Of a DNA stretch of 64,000 nt, positions 16,762-25,158 are shown one piece after another. The stretch covers positions 29,613 through 93,612 of the forward strand of contig NZ_ASJB01000015.1 in the NCBI RefSeq assembly GCF_000478275.1. Reading direction: 5' to 3'. Under the pieces are notes generated by a model. It ran no database searches and was not told the DNA's origin. It worked only from the letters and a program-made list of their open reading frames with translations. Origin of the DNA: Amycolatopsis orientalis DSM 40040 = KCTC 9412 (GTDB lineage: Bacteria > Actinomycetota > Actinomycetes > Mycobacteriales > Pseudonocardiaceae). The first letter of the stretch is position 1. Each line of letters begins with the position of its first letter. The position numbers were made by a program, and so were the translations under genes.

Positions 16762-17566
16762 CGGGCCCGGCAGGCTCGGGATCGGCATCGGCTGGCGGCA
16801 CGAGCTGGATCTGTCGATCGCGCGGCTGCCCGGCGTCGACTGGGTCGAGGTCGTCGCCGAGAACCTGCACGCCGGGCAGCTGCCCGAGACCCTGGTCGCC
16901 TTGCGCGACAAGGGAATCCCGGTCCTGCCGCACGCGGTCTCGCTGTCGCTGGGCGGCGCGGAGCCGCTGGACACGGACCGCGTCGAGCGGCTCGCGGAAA
17001 TCACCCGTGAACTCGGCGCGCCGATGGCCAGCGACCACGTGTGCTTCGTCCGCGCGGGCGGCCTCGATTCGGGGCATCTGATGCCGCTGCCCCGCACCCG
17101 GGAAGCGCTCGACGTCCTGGTGGACAACGTCAGACTGACTCAGTCCATTGTGGACGTGCCGTTCGCGCTGGAGAACATCGCCGCGGTACTGGACTGGCCG
17201 GACGCGGAGTTCTCCGAGTCGGAGTTCCTGCGGGAGCTGACCGACCGGACCGGCTGCCTGCTGATCATCGACGTCGCCAACCTGTACGCCAACGCCCGCA
17301 ACCTCGGCACCGATCCCGAACGGTTTCTCGACGAGATCCCGTGGGAGCGGCTGGCGTACACGCATATGGCGGGCGGTGTCGAACGCGACGGCGTCTACCA
17401 CGACACGCATGCCCATCCGATGGTCCCGGAGGTGCTGGACCTGCTGCGCGAACTGCGGCGGCGCACCGAGCCGCCGGGTGTGCTCCTGGAACGCGACGAC
17501 GACTACCCGCCCGACAGCGAACTGGCGGCCGAGCTGGCCGCGCTGCGCGAAGCGGTCTCGCTGTGA
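16754..17566 (+). CDS. DUF692 (MNIO-type multinuclear iron) enzyme
   Basis: 270 residues with a TIM-barrel DUF692 pattern: LGIGIGWRHELD, VEVVAENLHAG, LPHAVSLSLGG (H60), MASDHVCF (D94, H95), FALENIAAVL (E140, N141), IIDVANLYANARN (D173, N176), YTHMAGG (H204), YHDTHAHP (D217, H219) and LLERDDDYPP (E246, D248). These match the metal ligands of the family whose characterised members (MbnB, TglH, ChrH, BufB; established) oxidise cysteine residues of ribosomal peptides. GTG 16754 is chosen: it overlaps the upstream stop (GTGGCTGA) and is preceded by GGCGGGGG. Its likely substrates are the Cys-rich tails of the two upstream proteins (inference). Confidence 0.88.
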   Translation: MADGPGRLGIGIGWRHELDLSIARLPGVDWVEVVAENLHAGQLPETLVALRDKGIPVLPHAVSLSLGGAEPLDTDRVERLAEITRELGAPMASDHVCFVRAGGLDSGHLMPLPRTREALDVLVDNVRLTQSIVDVPFALENIAAVLDWPDAEFSESEFLRELTDRTGCLLIIDVANLYANARNLGTDPERFLDEIPWERLAYTHMAGGVERDGVYHDTHAHPMVPEVLDLLRELRRRTEPPGVLLERDDDYPPDSELAAELAALREAVSL

Positions 17567-17913
17567 GTTCGCCGCGGGAACGGCTCGCCGGGCAGCAGGC
17601 CGAACTGCTCAGGGCCCTGCTCGCCGGGGGCGACGCTCCGGCGGGCTTCGACGCGGACAGGCTCCGTATCGAGGCGAACGTCCTGCGGAACAAGCAAAGC
17701 AGGCTGGCCGCCTACCTTCGCCCCGATCTCGCCGAGGCACTCGGCGACCGGTTCGCCGCGCTGTTCCGCGAGTACGCGACAGCGCATCCGAAGACCGACG
17801 CGATCCGCGCACGGGCCTACGCGGACGCGTTCGGCACGTGGCTCGTCGAGCGCGGTGAGGTACCGAAGCCGAAGGGCCGCCTGGCGAGGTGGCTACGCCG
17901 TTTAGTCCTCTGA
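17563..17913 (+). CDS. small DUF692-partner protein (MbnC/BufC-like position)
   Basis: 116 residues, helical and basic at the C-terminus: RLRIEANVLRNKQSRLAAY, RFAALFREYATAHPK, AFGTWLVERGE and RLARWLRRLVL. The length, position and N-R-x(n)-YP-like helical pattern fit the partner proteins that bind peptide precursors for DUF692 enzymes; I cannot name a domain with certainty. Start and previous stop overlap in GTGA (17563-17566), so it is coupled to the enzyme. The last three residues and the stop codon come from the P2 palindrome at 17899. Confidence 0.7.
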   Translation: MSSPRERLAGQQAELLRALLAGGDAPAGFDADRLRIEANVLRNKQSRLAAYLRPDLAEALGDRFAALFREYATAHPKTDAIRARAYADAFGTWLVERGEVPKPKGRLARWLRRLVL

Positions 17914-17950
17914 ATGCGTTCTGGCCGACACGCATTCAGAGGACTAAACG
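17899..17950. repeat. palindrome family P2, copy 2 (perfect 20-bp arms)
   Basis: Arms 17899-17918 and 17931-17950 are perfectly complementary (CGTTTAGTCCTCTGAATGCG), loop of 12 nt. It lies between convergent genes and its left arm contains the TGA (17911-17913) that ends the DUF692 partner gene. Confidence 0.9.
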
Positions 17951-17955
17951 CGGGG

Positions 17956-19314
17956 TCACCAGACCGCGCGGTCGCTTCCGGGGACGTGCGTCGCTTCCGC
18001 CCAGAAGGGATTCGCGCCCGGCAGCGTGCCCGCCATCTTGACCCGGGTCAGCCGGCCGAGCTGGCTGTCGACGTCTTCCAGCCATTCGGCGCCGTCGAAG
18101 CCGGAGGGACCGGGTTCCTTGCGCCCCAAGGAGTTCAGCCACTCCCCCGTTCCGGCGAGCGAGGTGCGGACGTGCTGGCTGCCGCCCTCGGTGGCCGCCC
18201 GGCGGACGGCGGTCATGATCGCCGCCGCGGTGAGCCAGCCGGTCGCGTGGTCGAGCGCCTGCACCGGAAGCGGACCCGGACCGTCGAGTCCGGCGGCCTT
18301 CCCGCCTTCGTCGGCGATGCCCGACGCCATCTGCACCAGGCTGTCAAACCCCCGCCGCCGTGCCCATGGCCCTTCCCAGCCGTAGGCGGACAGGTCCGCG
18401 ACGACGATGCCCGGCCGGAGTTCGGCGATCGCTTCGGGCGAGAAACCCTTGGCCACCAGCGATCCCGGCCGGAAACCCTGCAGCACGACGTCGGCGCGGG
18501 CGATCAGCTTGCGCAGCCGCGAGCGCCCCGCCTCGGTCTCCAGGTCGACGTACGCCGAGAGTTTGCCCATCCCGGTGTCGACGGCCAGCGGCGGCACCGT
18601 CGGCAGCTGGGCCGACCCGATGTGCATGACGATGGCGCCGTGCGCGGCGAGCACGCGGCCCGCGACCGGTCCGGCGATGACATGGGTCAGGTCCAGGATC
18701 CGCACCCCGCCGAGCGGCCGGTCGGACTCGAACAGCCGCACGGGGTCCGACGGCCCGAGCGGCCGGATCTCGGCGACCGGCAACCCACTCGACGCCTGTC
18801 CTTGCTTGTGCGCCAGCCATTCCTCACGCGTGCGCATGACGGCGGCGGCCCCGCCGGCGCCGATGACCGCCGATTCGACCTCGTACTTCGACTTGGCCGC
18901 GACGACCTTCTCGAACGCCGCGCGGGTCGCGGGCACACCGAGACCCCAGCACACGGCGGAGACGTGCCGCGGATAGTTGCAGTGCAGCCGTACCCAGCCG
19001 TCGTTCGCGCGATAGTCGCCGGACAGCGGCGCGCTGAACGGCACCGGCTCCCCGTCGACGCGGAGGTACTGCTCGCTGTGGAACGACGCCGCGGCGTGCC
19101 GGGTGTCGATCGAGACCTTGCCCGGCTCGATCCCCCGCAGCCGCAGCAGTTCCCCGGCCGCCAGGGTCGCCGCGGCGATACTCGTGACCGCCGCCTCCTC
19201 GACCCGGAAGATCCCGGGCAGCACCGACTCGGGGCCGGTGACCTCGACGGCGTCCTCGGCGAGCTCGTCGCCGGTGAGCGTGGTCCAGACGCGGGGGTCC
19301 AGTGAGGCGTTCAC
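17956..19314 (-). CDS. family III CoA transferase (CaiB/BaiF type)
   Basis: 452 residues. The conserved family start, GVRILDLTHVIAGPVAGRVL, sits near residue 195 rather than at the N-terminus, followed by HGAIVMHIGS, KLSAYVDLETEAGRSRLRKL (with the catalytic-type Asp) and GFRPGSLVAKGFSPE. The first ~190 residues form an additional domain related to the C-terminal half of such enzymes. It would move CoA between carboxylic acids; the substrate is unknown. GTG 19314 overlaps the hemQ stop by one base, placing it at the end of the hemE-hemY-hemQ operon, although no heme-related role is evident. Confidence 0.83.
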   Translation of the reverse strand: MNASLDPRVWTTLTGDELAEDAVEVTGPESVLPGIFRVEEAAVTSIAAATLAAGELLRLRGIEPGKVSIDTRHAAASFHSEQYLRVDGEPVPFSAPLSGDYRANDGWVRLHCNYPRHVSAVCWGLGVPATRAAFEKVVAAKSKYEVESAVIGAGGAAAVMRTREEWLAHKQGQASSGLPVAEIRPLGPSDPVRLFESDRPLGGVRILDLTHVIAGPVAGRVLAAHGAIVMHIGSAQLPTVPPLAVDTGMGKLSAYVDLETEAGRSRLRKLIARADVVLQGFRPGSLVAKGFSPEAIAELRPGIVVADLSAYGWEGPWARRRGFDSLVQMASGIADEGGKAAGLDGPGPLPVQALDHATGWLTAAAIMTAVRRAATEGGSQHVRTSLAGTGEWLNSLGRKEPGPSGFDGAEWLEDVDSQLGRLTRVKMAGTLPGANPFWAEATHVPGSDRAVW

Positions 19315-20006
19315 TAGGGCAGCAGGGCGATCAGCTCGGCAGGGGCCACCTTCGTCCCGGTGTAGAACGGGATCTCCTCGCGCACGTGGAGGCGGGCCTC
19401 GGTGCCGCGCAGATGACGCATCAGGTCGACGATGCGGTGCAGCTCGTCGGCCTCGAAGGCCAGGATCCACTCGTAGTCGCCCAGCGCGAACGACGCGACC
19501 GTGTTGGCGCGGACGTCCGGATAGTCGCGGGCCTCCTTGCCGTGGTCGGCGAGCATCTTGCGGCGCTCGTCGTCCGGCAGCAGGTACCACTCGTAGGAGC
19601 GCACGAACGGATAGACGCAGATGAACTTGCGGGCCTCTTCACCGGCGAGGAACGCCGGGATGTGGCTCTTGTTGAACTCCGCCGGGCGGTGCAGCGCGAC
19701 CTGGCTCCACACCGGCACCGACGCGCGGCCGAGCGGCGTGTGCCGGAAACCGCTGTAGGCCGCCTGGACCTGCTCGATCTCCTCGGCGTGCCACCAGATC
19801 ATGTAGTCGGCGTCGGCGCGCAGTCCCGAGAGGTCGTAGACACCGCGGACGACGACGCCCTTGGCCTCCAGCGCGTCGAGATACTCGGTGGTCTCCGCTG
19901 TCGCCTTCTCGCGGTCTTCGCCGAGCTTGCCCTGCTCGGCCCGGAAGACCGACCAGGCGGTGTAGCGGATGGTGTCATTGAGCTCGTTGTAGTTCAGCCG
20001 CGCCAT
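19314..20006 (-). CDS. hemQ: HemQ / coproheme decarboxylase ChdC
   Basis: 230 residues of the chlorite-dismutase-like superfamily: [28 protein letters not shown] and [20 protein letters not shown]. In Gram-positive bacteria this enzyme converts coproheme III to heme b, the last step of the coproporphyrin-dependent pathway (established). The tyrosines in the [10 protein letters not shown] segment include the likely catalytic tyrosine. It lies 25 bp downstream of hemY, and its stop touches the start of the CoA transferase gene. Confidence 0.94.
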   Translation of the reverse strand: MARLNYNELNDTIRYTAWSVFRAEQGKLGEDREKATAETTEYLDALEAKGVVVRGVYDLSGLRADADYMIWWHAEEIEQVQAAYSGFRHTPLGRASVPVWSQVALHRPAEFNKSHIPAFLAGEEARKFICVYPFVRSYEWYLLPDDERRKMLADHGKEARDYPDVRANTVASFALGDYEWILAFEADELHRIVDLMRHLRGTEARLHVREEIPFYTGTKVAPAELIALLP

Positions 20007-20031
20007 ACCGCCATCTTGGCACTGCCGGTGC

Positions 20032-21411
20032 TCAGGAGCCCTCGTGGGTCGGTGTGATCCCGGCGATGCGGCGGGCGGCCGCGTCGGCGGTCGCGATGCA
20101 GGCGGGCAGCCCGACGCCGTGCAGGGTCGCGCCCGCCACCGCCAGCCCCGGAACGGCGGCGACGGCGCGTTCGATCCGCTCGACGCGGACGAGGTGCCCG
20201 GTGCCGTACTGCGGGAGCCCGCCGCCCCATCGGGTCACCAGTGTCTCGATCGGCTCGGCGGTGACCCCGGTCAGCCGGGCCAGGTCGTCGCGGACCACTC
20301 GCACGAGTTCGTCGTCGTCGGCGTGCAGCGCGCCCGGTTCGCCGAAGCGGCCGACCGAGCCACGCACCAGCACCGGGCCTTCGCCGTACTGCGCCCACTT
20401 GCGGGAGGAGAAGGTGAACGCCTTGGCGGCGAACGGTTTCCCGGCCGCGTCCCGCTCCCCCGCGCCGATCAGCACTCCGGACGACTCCGGCAACGCGGTC
20501 CCCGGCGGAAGCGCGAGCGCGACCACCGCCATCGACGCGAGTTCGACCTTGGCGAACACCGACGAGGCCACTCCCGCGACACCGTCGAGCAGCCGTCGTG
20601 CCGAAGGCGCCGGGACGGCGAGAAGAACGGAGTCGGCGTCGAGGTCGTCGACCTTCCAGCCGACGGCGGTGCGCTCGAGCGCCGTCACGGTGGTCCCGGT
20701 CCGGATCTCGGCGCGGGAAAGCTCCGCGAGCCGTGCGATCAGCGTTCCGAGGCCGCCCAGGAGGGTGCCGAAGACCGGCGCCGTACTCGGCGAGGCCGGC
20801 ATGAGCGAGGCGGCGCCTTCGGTGAGCGAGCGTGCACCGCGATCGATCGCGGACGCGAGACCGGGCATGGTCGCGCGCAGCCCGAGCCCGTCCGCTCCCC
20901 CGGCGTAGACCCCGCCGAGCAGGGGATCGACCAGCCGGTCCACGAGTTCGTCGCCGAACCGCTCGCGCAGCAGCGGGCCGAGCGGCACGTCACCGGCGGG
21001 CAGTTCCAGCGGTGACAACGAGGCCTCGGCCTCGACCAGGGCGCGACCCTTCTCCGACAGCACCCCCGCGACCGCGTCGGCCGAGGCCGGAACGCCCATG
21101 ACCGTGCCCGGCGGCAGGCCGAGCACGGAGCCGCCGGCATGGATCTTGGCGCGGGCCTTGGTGGGGTGGACGAGGCTTTCGCCCAGCCCGACCTCCTGGA
21201 CCAGGGAGACCGCCTCGGGGCGGCGGGCGAGGAACGCCTCCGCACCGACGTCGTAGCGTTCCCCGGCGAGTTCCACCGTGCGGAGCTTCCCGCCGAGCGA
21301 CCCTGCCGCCTCGAAGACGACGATCCGGGCGTCGTCGCCGAGCAGCGTCCTCAGGCGATAGGCCGCCGTCAGTCCCGAGATACCGCCACCGACGACGGCG
21401 ATCGTGCTCAC
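20032..21411 (-). CDS. hemY: coproporphyrinogen/protoporphyrinogen oxidase HemY (CgoX)
   Basis: 459 residues, FAD-dependent. The dinucleotide-binding motif [15 protein letters not shown] starts at residue 6, and the C-terminal flavin motif is [20 protein letters not shown]. With hemQ next door it most likely makes coproporphyrin III (CgoX activity) rather than protoporphyrin IX (pathway knowledge). The GTG at 21411 overlaps the hemE stop in GTGA, so the two are translationally coupled. Confidence 0.94.
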   Translation of the reverse strand: MSTIAVVGGGISGLTAAYRLRTLLGDDARIVVFEAAGSLGGKLRTVELAGERYDVGAEAFLARRPEAVSLVQEVGLGESLVHPTKARAKIHAGGSVLGLPPGTVMGVPASADAVAGVLSEKGRALVEAEASLSPLELPAGDVPLGPLLRERFGDELVDRLVDPLLGGVYAGGADGLGLRATMPGLASAIDRGARSLTEGAASLMPASPSTAPVFGTLLGGLGTLIARLAELSRAEIRTGTTVTALERTAVGWKVDDLDADSVLLAVPAPSARRLLDGVAGVASSVFAKVELASMAVVALALPPGTALPESSGVLIGAGERDAAGKPFAAKAFTFSSRKWAQYGEGPVLVRGSVGRFGEPGALHADDDELVRVVRDDLARLTGVTAEPIETLVTRWGGGLPQYGTGHLVRVERIERAVAAVPGLAVAGATLHGVGLPACIATADAAARRIAGITPTHEGS

Positions 21412-22484
21412 GGCTGAAGCTCGTGCACCAGCCCGACCACGCGCGTCAGGACATCGGGGTCGACGCCGGGCAGGACGCCGTGGCCGAGGTTGAAGATGTG
21501 GCCGTCGGCCGCGCGGCCCTCGGCGAGGATGCGCCGGACCTCCGCTTCGAGCACCGGCCAGGACGCGTGCAGCAGCGCCGGGTCGAGGTTGCCCTGCACG
21601 ACCCCGCCGCCGAGCCGCCGGACCGCTTCGTCGAGCGGGATGCGCCAGTCGACGCCGACCACGTCGGCACCCGCGTCGCGCATGGCCACCAGCAGCTCAC
21701 CCGTGCCGACGCCGAAGTGGATCCGCGGCGCGCCGTAGCGCGCGATCGAGGACAGCACCTTCGCCGAATGCGGCAGGACGAACTCGCGGTAGTCCCGCTC
21801 CGAGAGCGCGCCCGCCCACGAGTCGAACAGCTGGATCGCGTCGGCTCCGGCGTCCAGCTGCGCGGACAGGAAGGTGATCGCCATCTCCGCCAGGCGCCCC
21901 GCCAGCTCGTGCCAGAGCTCCGGTTCGGAGTGCATGAGCGCCTTGGTGTGCTCGTGGTTGCGGCTCGGCCCGCCCTCGATGAGGTAGGAGGCCAGCGTGA
22001 ACGGCGCGCCGGCGAAACCGATCAGCGGCGTCTCGCCCAGCGACCCGACCAGCAGCCGGACGCCCTCGGCGACCCGCTCCACCTGCTCCGGTTCGAGGAC
22101 CGGCAGCGCGCGCACGCCCGCGGCGTCGCGGATCGGCGAGGCGACGACCGGGCCGGTGCCCGCGACGATGTCGATGTCGAGGCCCGCCGCCTTGAGCGGG
22201 ACGACGATGTCACTGAAGAGGATGGCCGCGTCGACGCCGTGACGGCGGATCGGCTGGAGGGTGATCTCCGCGAGCATCTCGGGGTCGAAGCAGGCTTCGA
22301 ACATCGAGGTGCCTTCGCGGAGCGCCCGGTACTCCGGCAGCGACCGGCCTGCCTGGCGCATGAACCACACGGGGGTGCGGGCCGGGCGTTCGCCGCGCGC
22401 GGCGGCCAGGAACGGCGCACCGGGCAGGGCGCGACGGGCCGCGGGGACGGTCTGCGCGGGAGAAGCAGCTGAAGGAGACATCAC
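21408..22484 (-). CDS. hemE: uroporphyrinogen decarboxylase HemE
   Basis: 358 residues. The family signature [16 protein letters not shown] is near residue 40 and [17 protein letters not shown] follows; the catalytic aspartate is in LFSDIVVP. It decarboxylates uroporphyrinogen III to coproporphyrinogen III. It is the first gene of the hemE-hemY-hemQ-CoA transferase unit and is divergent from the DUF3000 gene, the usual actinobacterial neighbourhood. Confidence 0.96.
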   Translation of the reverse strand: MMSPSAASPAQTVPAARRALPGAPFLAAARGERPARTPVWFMRQAGRSLPEYRALREGTSMFEACFDPEMLAEITLQPIRRHGVDAAILFSDIVVPLKAAGLDIDIVAGTGPVVASPIRDAAGVRALPVLEPEQVERVAEGVRLLVGSLGETPLIGFAGAPFTLASYLIEGGPSRNHEHTKALMHSEPELWHELAGRLAEMAITFLSAQLDAGADAIQLFDSWAGALSERDYREFVLPHSAKVLSSIARYGAPRIHFGVGTGELLVAMRDAGADVVGVDWRIPLDEAVRRLGGGVVQGNLDPALLHASWPVLEAEVRRILAEGRAADGHIFNLGHGVLPGVDPDVLTRVVGLVHELQP

Positions 22485-22557
22485 GGTTCATGGTGCCATG
22501 GACGCTCGGAGGCCTTACTCTCGGCGCGTCTGCGCCCCGAACCGGACTATCGCGTCC

Positions 22558-22563
22558 TACAGT
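22558..22563 (+). promoter_or_regulatory. -10 element TACAGT, leaderless
   Basis: TACAGT ends 6 nt before GTG 22570 with no Shine-Dalgarno sequence between, suggesting a leaderless DUF3000 mRNA. Confidence 0.45.
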
Positions 22564-22569
22564 CGGTTG

Positions 22570-23133
22570 GTGACCGCGATGACGTCAGTACCCGACCTCT
22601 TCCGTGAAGCCGTCGCGGCGTTGCAATCGGTCCGGCCCCGTCCCGAAGTGCAGCTGGAGACGATGCGCCCGCCGCAGCGCCTGGCGCCGTGGTCCTACGC
22701 GGTGAGCTGCGAGGTGGAAGGCCCCGCGGATGTGCTGGCGTCGGGACGACTGGTGCTCCTGCACGATCCGGACGGGCAGGAAGGCTGGGACGGCGTCCTG
22801 CGGCTGGTCATGTACGTCCGCGCGGAACTCGACCGGGAACTGGCGACCGATCCCTTCCTGCCCGCCGTCGGCTGGTCGTGGCTGACCGACGCGCTGGAAA
22901 GTTCCGGCGCGGAGTGGACGGCGCTGGGCGGCACGGTCACCGAGACCTCGTCGGCCCGCTTCGGCGACATCTCCGGGCCCGCGCGCACCGACGATCTGGA
23001 ACTGCGGGCGTCCTGGACGCCGACCGACGCCGCGCTGCGGCCGCACGGGCAGGCGTTCTGCCAGGTGATGGCGAGTGTCGTGGGACTGCCGCCGGTCGGC
23101 GTGACGCTCTTCGGGCAGCGTCAGTCCTCCTGA
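22570..23133 (+). CDS. DUF3000 family protein
   Basis: 187 residues from GTG 22570 (ATG 22579 is the alternative). Conserved-looking segments are LAPWSYAVSCEVEG, LASGRLVLLHDPDGQEGWDG, FLPAVGWSWLTDAL and a C-terminal HGQAFCQVMASVVGLPPVGVT split by a short gap. This is the actinobacterial DUF3000 family; function unknown. It is regularly found next to hemE and an RNase D-like gene, as here. It is soluble with no signal peptide. Confidence 0.82.
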   Translation: MTAMTSVPDLFREAVAALQSVRPRPEVQLETMRPPQRLAPWSYAVSCEVEGPADVLASGRLVLLHDPDGQEGWDGVLRLVMYVRAELDRELATDPFLPAVGWSWLTDALESSGAEWTALGGTVTETSSARFGDISGPARTDDLELRASWTPTDAALRPHGQAFCQVMASVVGLPPVGVTLFGQRQSS

Positions 23134-23316
23134 CCTTTCGGCCCGCGTCCCCTCGCGGTGCCTCCGTTGATCCCCAGCCCGGACTCGATGATCGCCACAG
23201 GCGGCCCTCAAGCATCAGCAGTCCCAACCGCTGCGCGTGAAGGCCCCCTTCGGTCAGGGCCCGGCAAAGTCGGCATCGTGCAGGTCGGGCCCCTCTTCGT
23301 CCTGGCGCAGGCCGAC

Positions 23317-23357
23317 GATGAAGGAATGGGGACGTTGAGTGTCCCGATTCCTTCATC
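23317..23357. repeat. palindrome family P3 (GGGACGTT core), copy 1
   Basis: Arms 23317-23333 and 23341-23357 pair at 16 of 17 positions with loop GTTGAGT. The inner part GGGAC/GTCCC is shared with the element at 23415. Confidence 0.75.
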
Positions 23358-23414
23358 AACACGGGGTTCACACCCGGTCGCACAGCTTGATCGACACAGG
23401 ATCAGGGAGACCCC

Positions 23415-23463
23415 CGAGTGTGGAGGATTTGGGACGTTCAACGTCCCAAATCCTCCACACTCG
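23415..23463. repeat. palindrome family P3, copy 2 (perfect 24-bp arms)
   Basis: Arms 23415-23438 and 23440-23463 are perfectly complementary around C23439. The core is ATTTGGGACGTTCAACGTCC. No gene borders it on either side for several hundred bases. Confidence 0.85.
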
Positions 23464-23664
23464 AACCCCGCGCCGGCCGCCGAGGCCGCGTCGCCGGGCT
23501 CCACTCACCGGAGACAGCTCGCCGAGGGCCCGACACGCCGGGAATCCCACTAATCGAGACATAGCATTCGGGTTATTTTGCGTTCCAAGCCCGCTAGCGT
23601 CGCTAGTAAAGCTGGCGATACTAAAGGTCCCTTGCTCCCCCCACCCGATCCGCGCCCCAAGGAC

Positions 23665-23711
23665 GTGAAGGCTCCCTTCACTGCGTCGGACGCGGCGAAG
23701 GAAGCCTTCAC
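23665..23711. repeat. imperfect 23-bp palindrome of the GAAGG/CCTTC type
   Basis: Arms 23665-23687 and 23689-23711 pair at 20 of 23 positions. The left arm is GTGAAGGCTCCCTTCACTGC. It resembles the palindromes at 1527, 2318 and 26432. Confidence 0.65.
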
Positions 23712-24373
23712 ATACTCCCGAAGCCTCCGCGAAGCACCCGAAGACGCCTTCGCACACTCCGGACACGAGGCCCTGAGAGCGCCTGTAAGCGTCCGAGAGG
23801 CCCCAGGGGGCCATCTGGCCTAGAGCGGCCCCGACCAGCGCGGAGCGCGGCAGACAGAGGTCTGGACCACCCCGTTCGTGCTACGCACAGTGTCACGGAC
23901 CGCAACAAGATCAAGCCCGCCGGAACCGGCCCTCCGGAGGCGCCCCGGCGCTTCCGGAGCGTTACCATAACGGTTACCGAGCGAAGCGATCATGACCCTC
24001 CGCGAAGTTGATCAAGCCCCATGCCGGAGGGGGTTTTCGCGCTCCGATGGGCCACCGTCCAGCGGTCCCGGGAAGCGGCACCGGCAGGTGCACGGCCCAT
24101 CTGCACAGTCGGTTGGACCCCGGTAACTCAAGTGCATCGCGTTCATTTGGCGATGTGTTAGCCACCGGCTGTGTACTAGCCCGATCGTGTTACAACGAAC
24201 TCCCTGAGTAACTACTCGTTTGAGATAGATACCCGTTCGATCCCCCCGCGAAGGCCTCAGGGCGGCTACAGTGCCATCGACGACACCACTTTCGGTCTAA
24301 AGCTGGCGCGGCTAAACGGCCGAAAGTCCCGGTGCCGGTCGGGGGGCACGACCGACTCCAGGGAGGTAGTGAC

Positions 24374-25090
24374 GTGGCTACCGTCGGCATTTCTCAGGCC
24401 GTCCGATCCACGCCAGCCGGTTCATTGCCGGCGAGCATGGTTCCGCACCCGCGGGAAGAGCTTTTTTCCGTGTTGGTGGTCGATGACCACCCGCTGTTGA
24501 GGGAGGCAATCTCAGCAAGACTCGCACAGATGGGTGCGGGCACCGTCCACGAGGCCGCCACGGTGGCCGAGGCGAGGGCGCGAGCACAGGCCACTGGGCC
24601 TTGTGATCTGGCGATCCTCGATCTCGGACTGCCGGATGGCAGCGGCATCGAGCTGGTTACGGAACTCCGTAGCCATGGCTGGCCTCGAGTAGTGGTGCTC
24701 GCTTCATCAGACGACCCGTACGCGGTCAGGTCGGCGTTCCAGGCCGGCGCCCAGGCATACCTGCTCAAGTCGGCATCGCCGGTCGTAGTGACCGACGGCG
24801 TCCGCAGGGTGCTCGAGGGCGGCGTCTACGCGGACCCGAGCGTCGCACCGGTCCTGGCCACCGGCACCCGAGTCGCCGGCACCGACAACACCCCGCGCGA
24901 GCTTTCGGCGCGCGAGGTCGAGGTGCTGCAGCTCGTCGCCGACGGCCAGTCCAACAAGGAGATCGGTGAGGAACTCAGCCTCTCCGCTCTCACGGTGAAG
25001 TCTCACCTCTCCCGCATCGGGCGCAAGCTCGGCACGGGTGACCGGGCTCAGATGGTGGCGCTGGCCATGCGTGCCGGCGTGATCCGCTGA
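24374..25090 (+). CDS. orphan NarL/LuxR-type response regulator
   Basis: 238 residues. Receiver domain about residues 32-145: acidic pair in LVVDDHPLL, phospho-acceptor D83 in AILDLGLPDG, and the lysine in YLLKSAS. A LuxR-type helix-turn-helix follows: LSAREVEVLQLVADGQSNKE, then LSALTVKSHLSRIGRKL. No histidine kinase gene is adjacent. The start GTG 24374 has GGGAGG 7 nt upstream. This regulator is a conserved neighbour of DUF3000 and RNase D in actinomycetes (recalled); targets unknown. An unusually long, palindrome-rich upstream region may carry its control sites. Confidence 0.9.
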   Translation: MATVGISQAVRSTPAGSLPASMVPHPREELFSVLVVDDHPLLREAISARLAQMGAGTVHEAATVAEARARAQATGPCDLAILDLGLPDGSGIELVTELRSHGWPRVVVLASSDDPYAVRSAFQAGAQAYLLKSASPVVVTDGVRRVLEGGVYADPSVAPVLATGTRVAGTDNTPRELSAREVEVLQLVADGQSNKEIGEELSLSALTVKSHLSRIGRKLGTGDRAQMVALAMRAGVIR

Positions 25091-25158
25091 CAAAGGCGAA
25101 CTGCCCTGCGGGGCGGGCGGACCAGGCGCGGCCCGCTCGTCCCGTAGGGTCTTCACCT

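Larger units (their letters stand above)
23134..24373. other. 1.24-kb gene-free region rich in palindromes
   Basis: No convincing CDS: all frames have poor codon usage and palindromic content. It contains hairpins at 23317-23357, 23415-23463 and 23665-23711, a short TA-rich part near 23570-23625, and about 350 bp of lower GC (24000-24330) ahead of the response regulator gene. TAAAGCTGGCG occurs at 23607 and again at 24298, each followed by CTAAA. ACTTTCGG/CCGAAAGT arms (24288-24295, 24320-24327) form a weak stem just upstream of the regulator. TACAGT at 24267 could be a -10. Confidence 0.6.
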
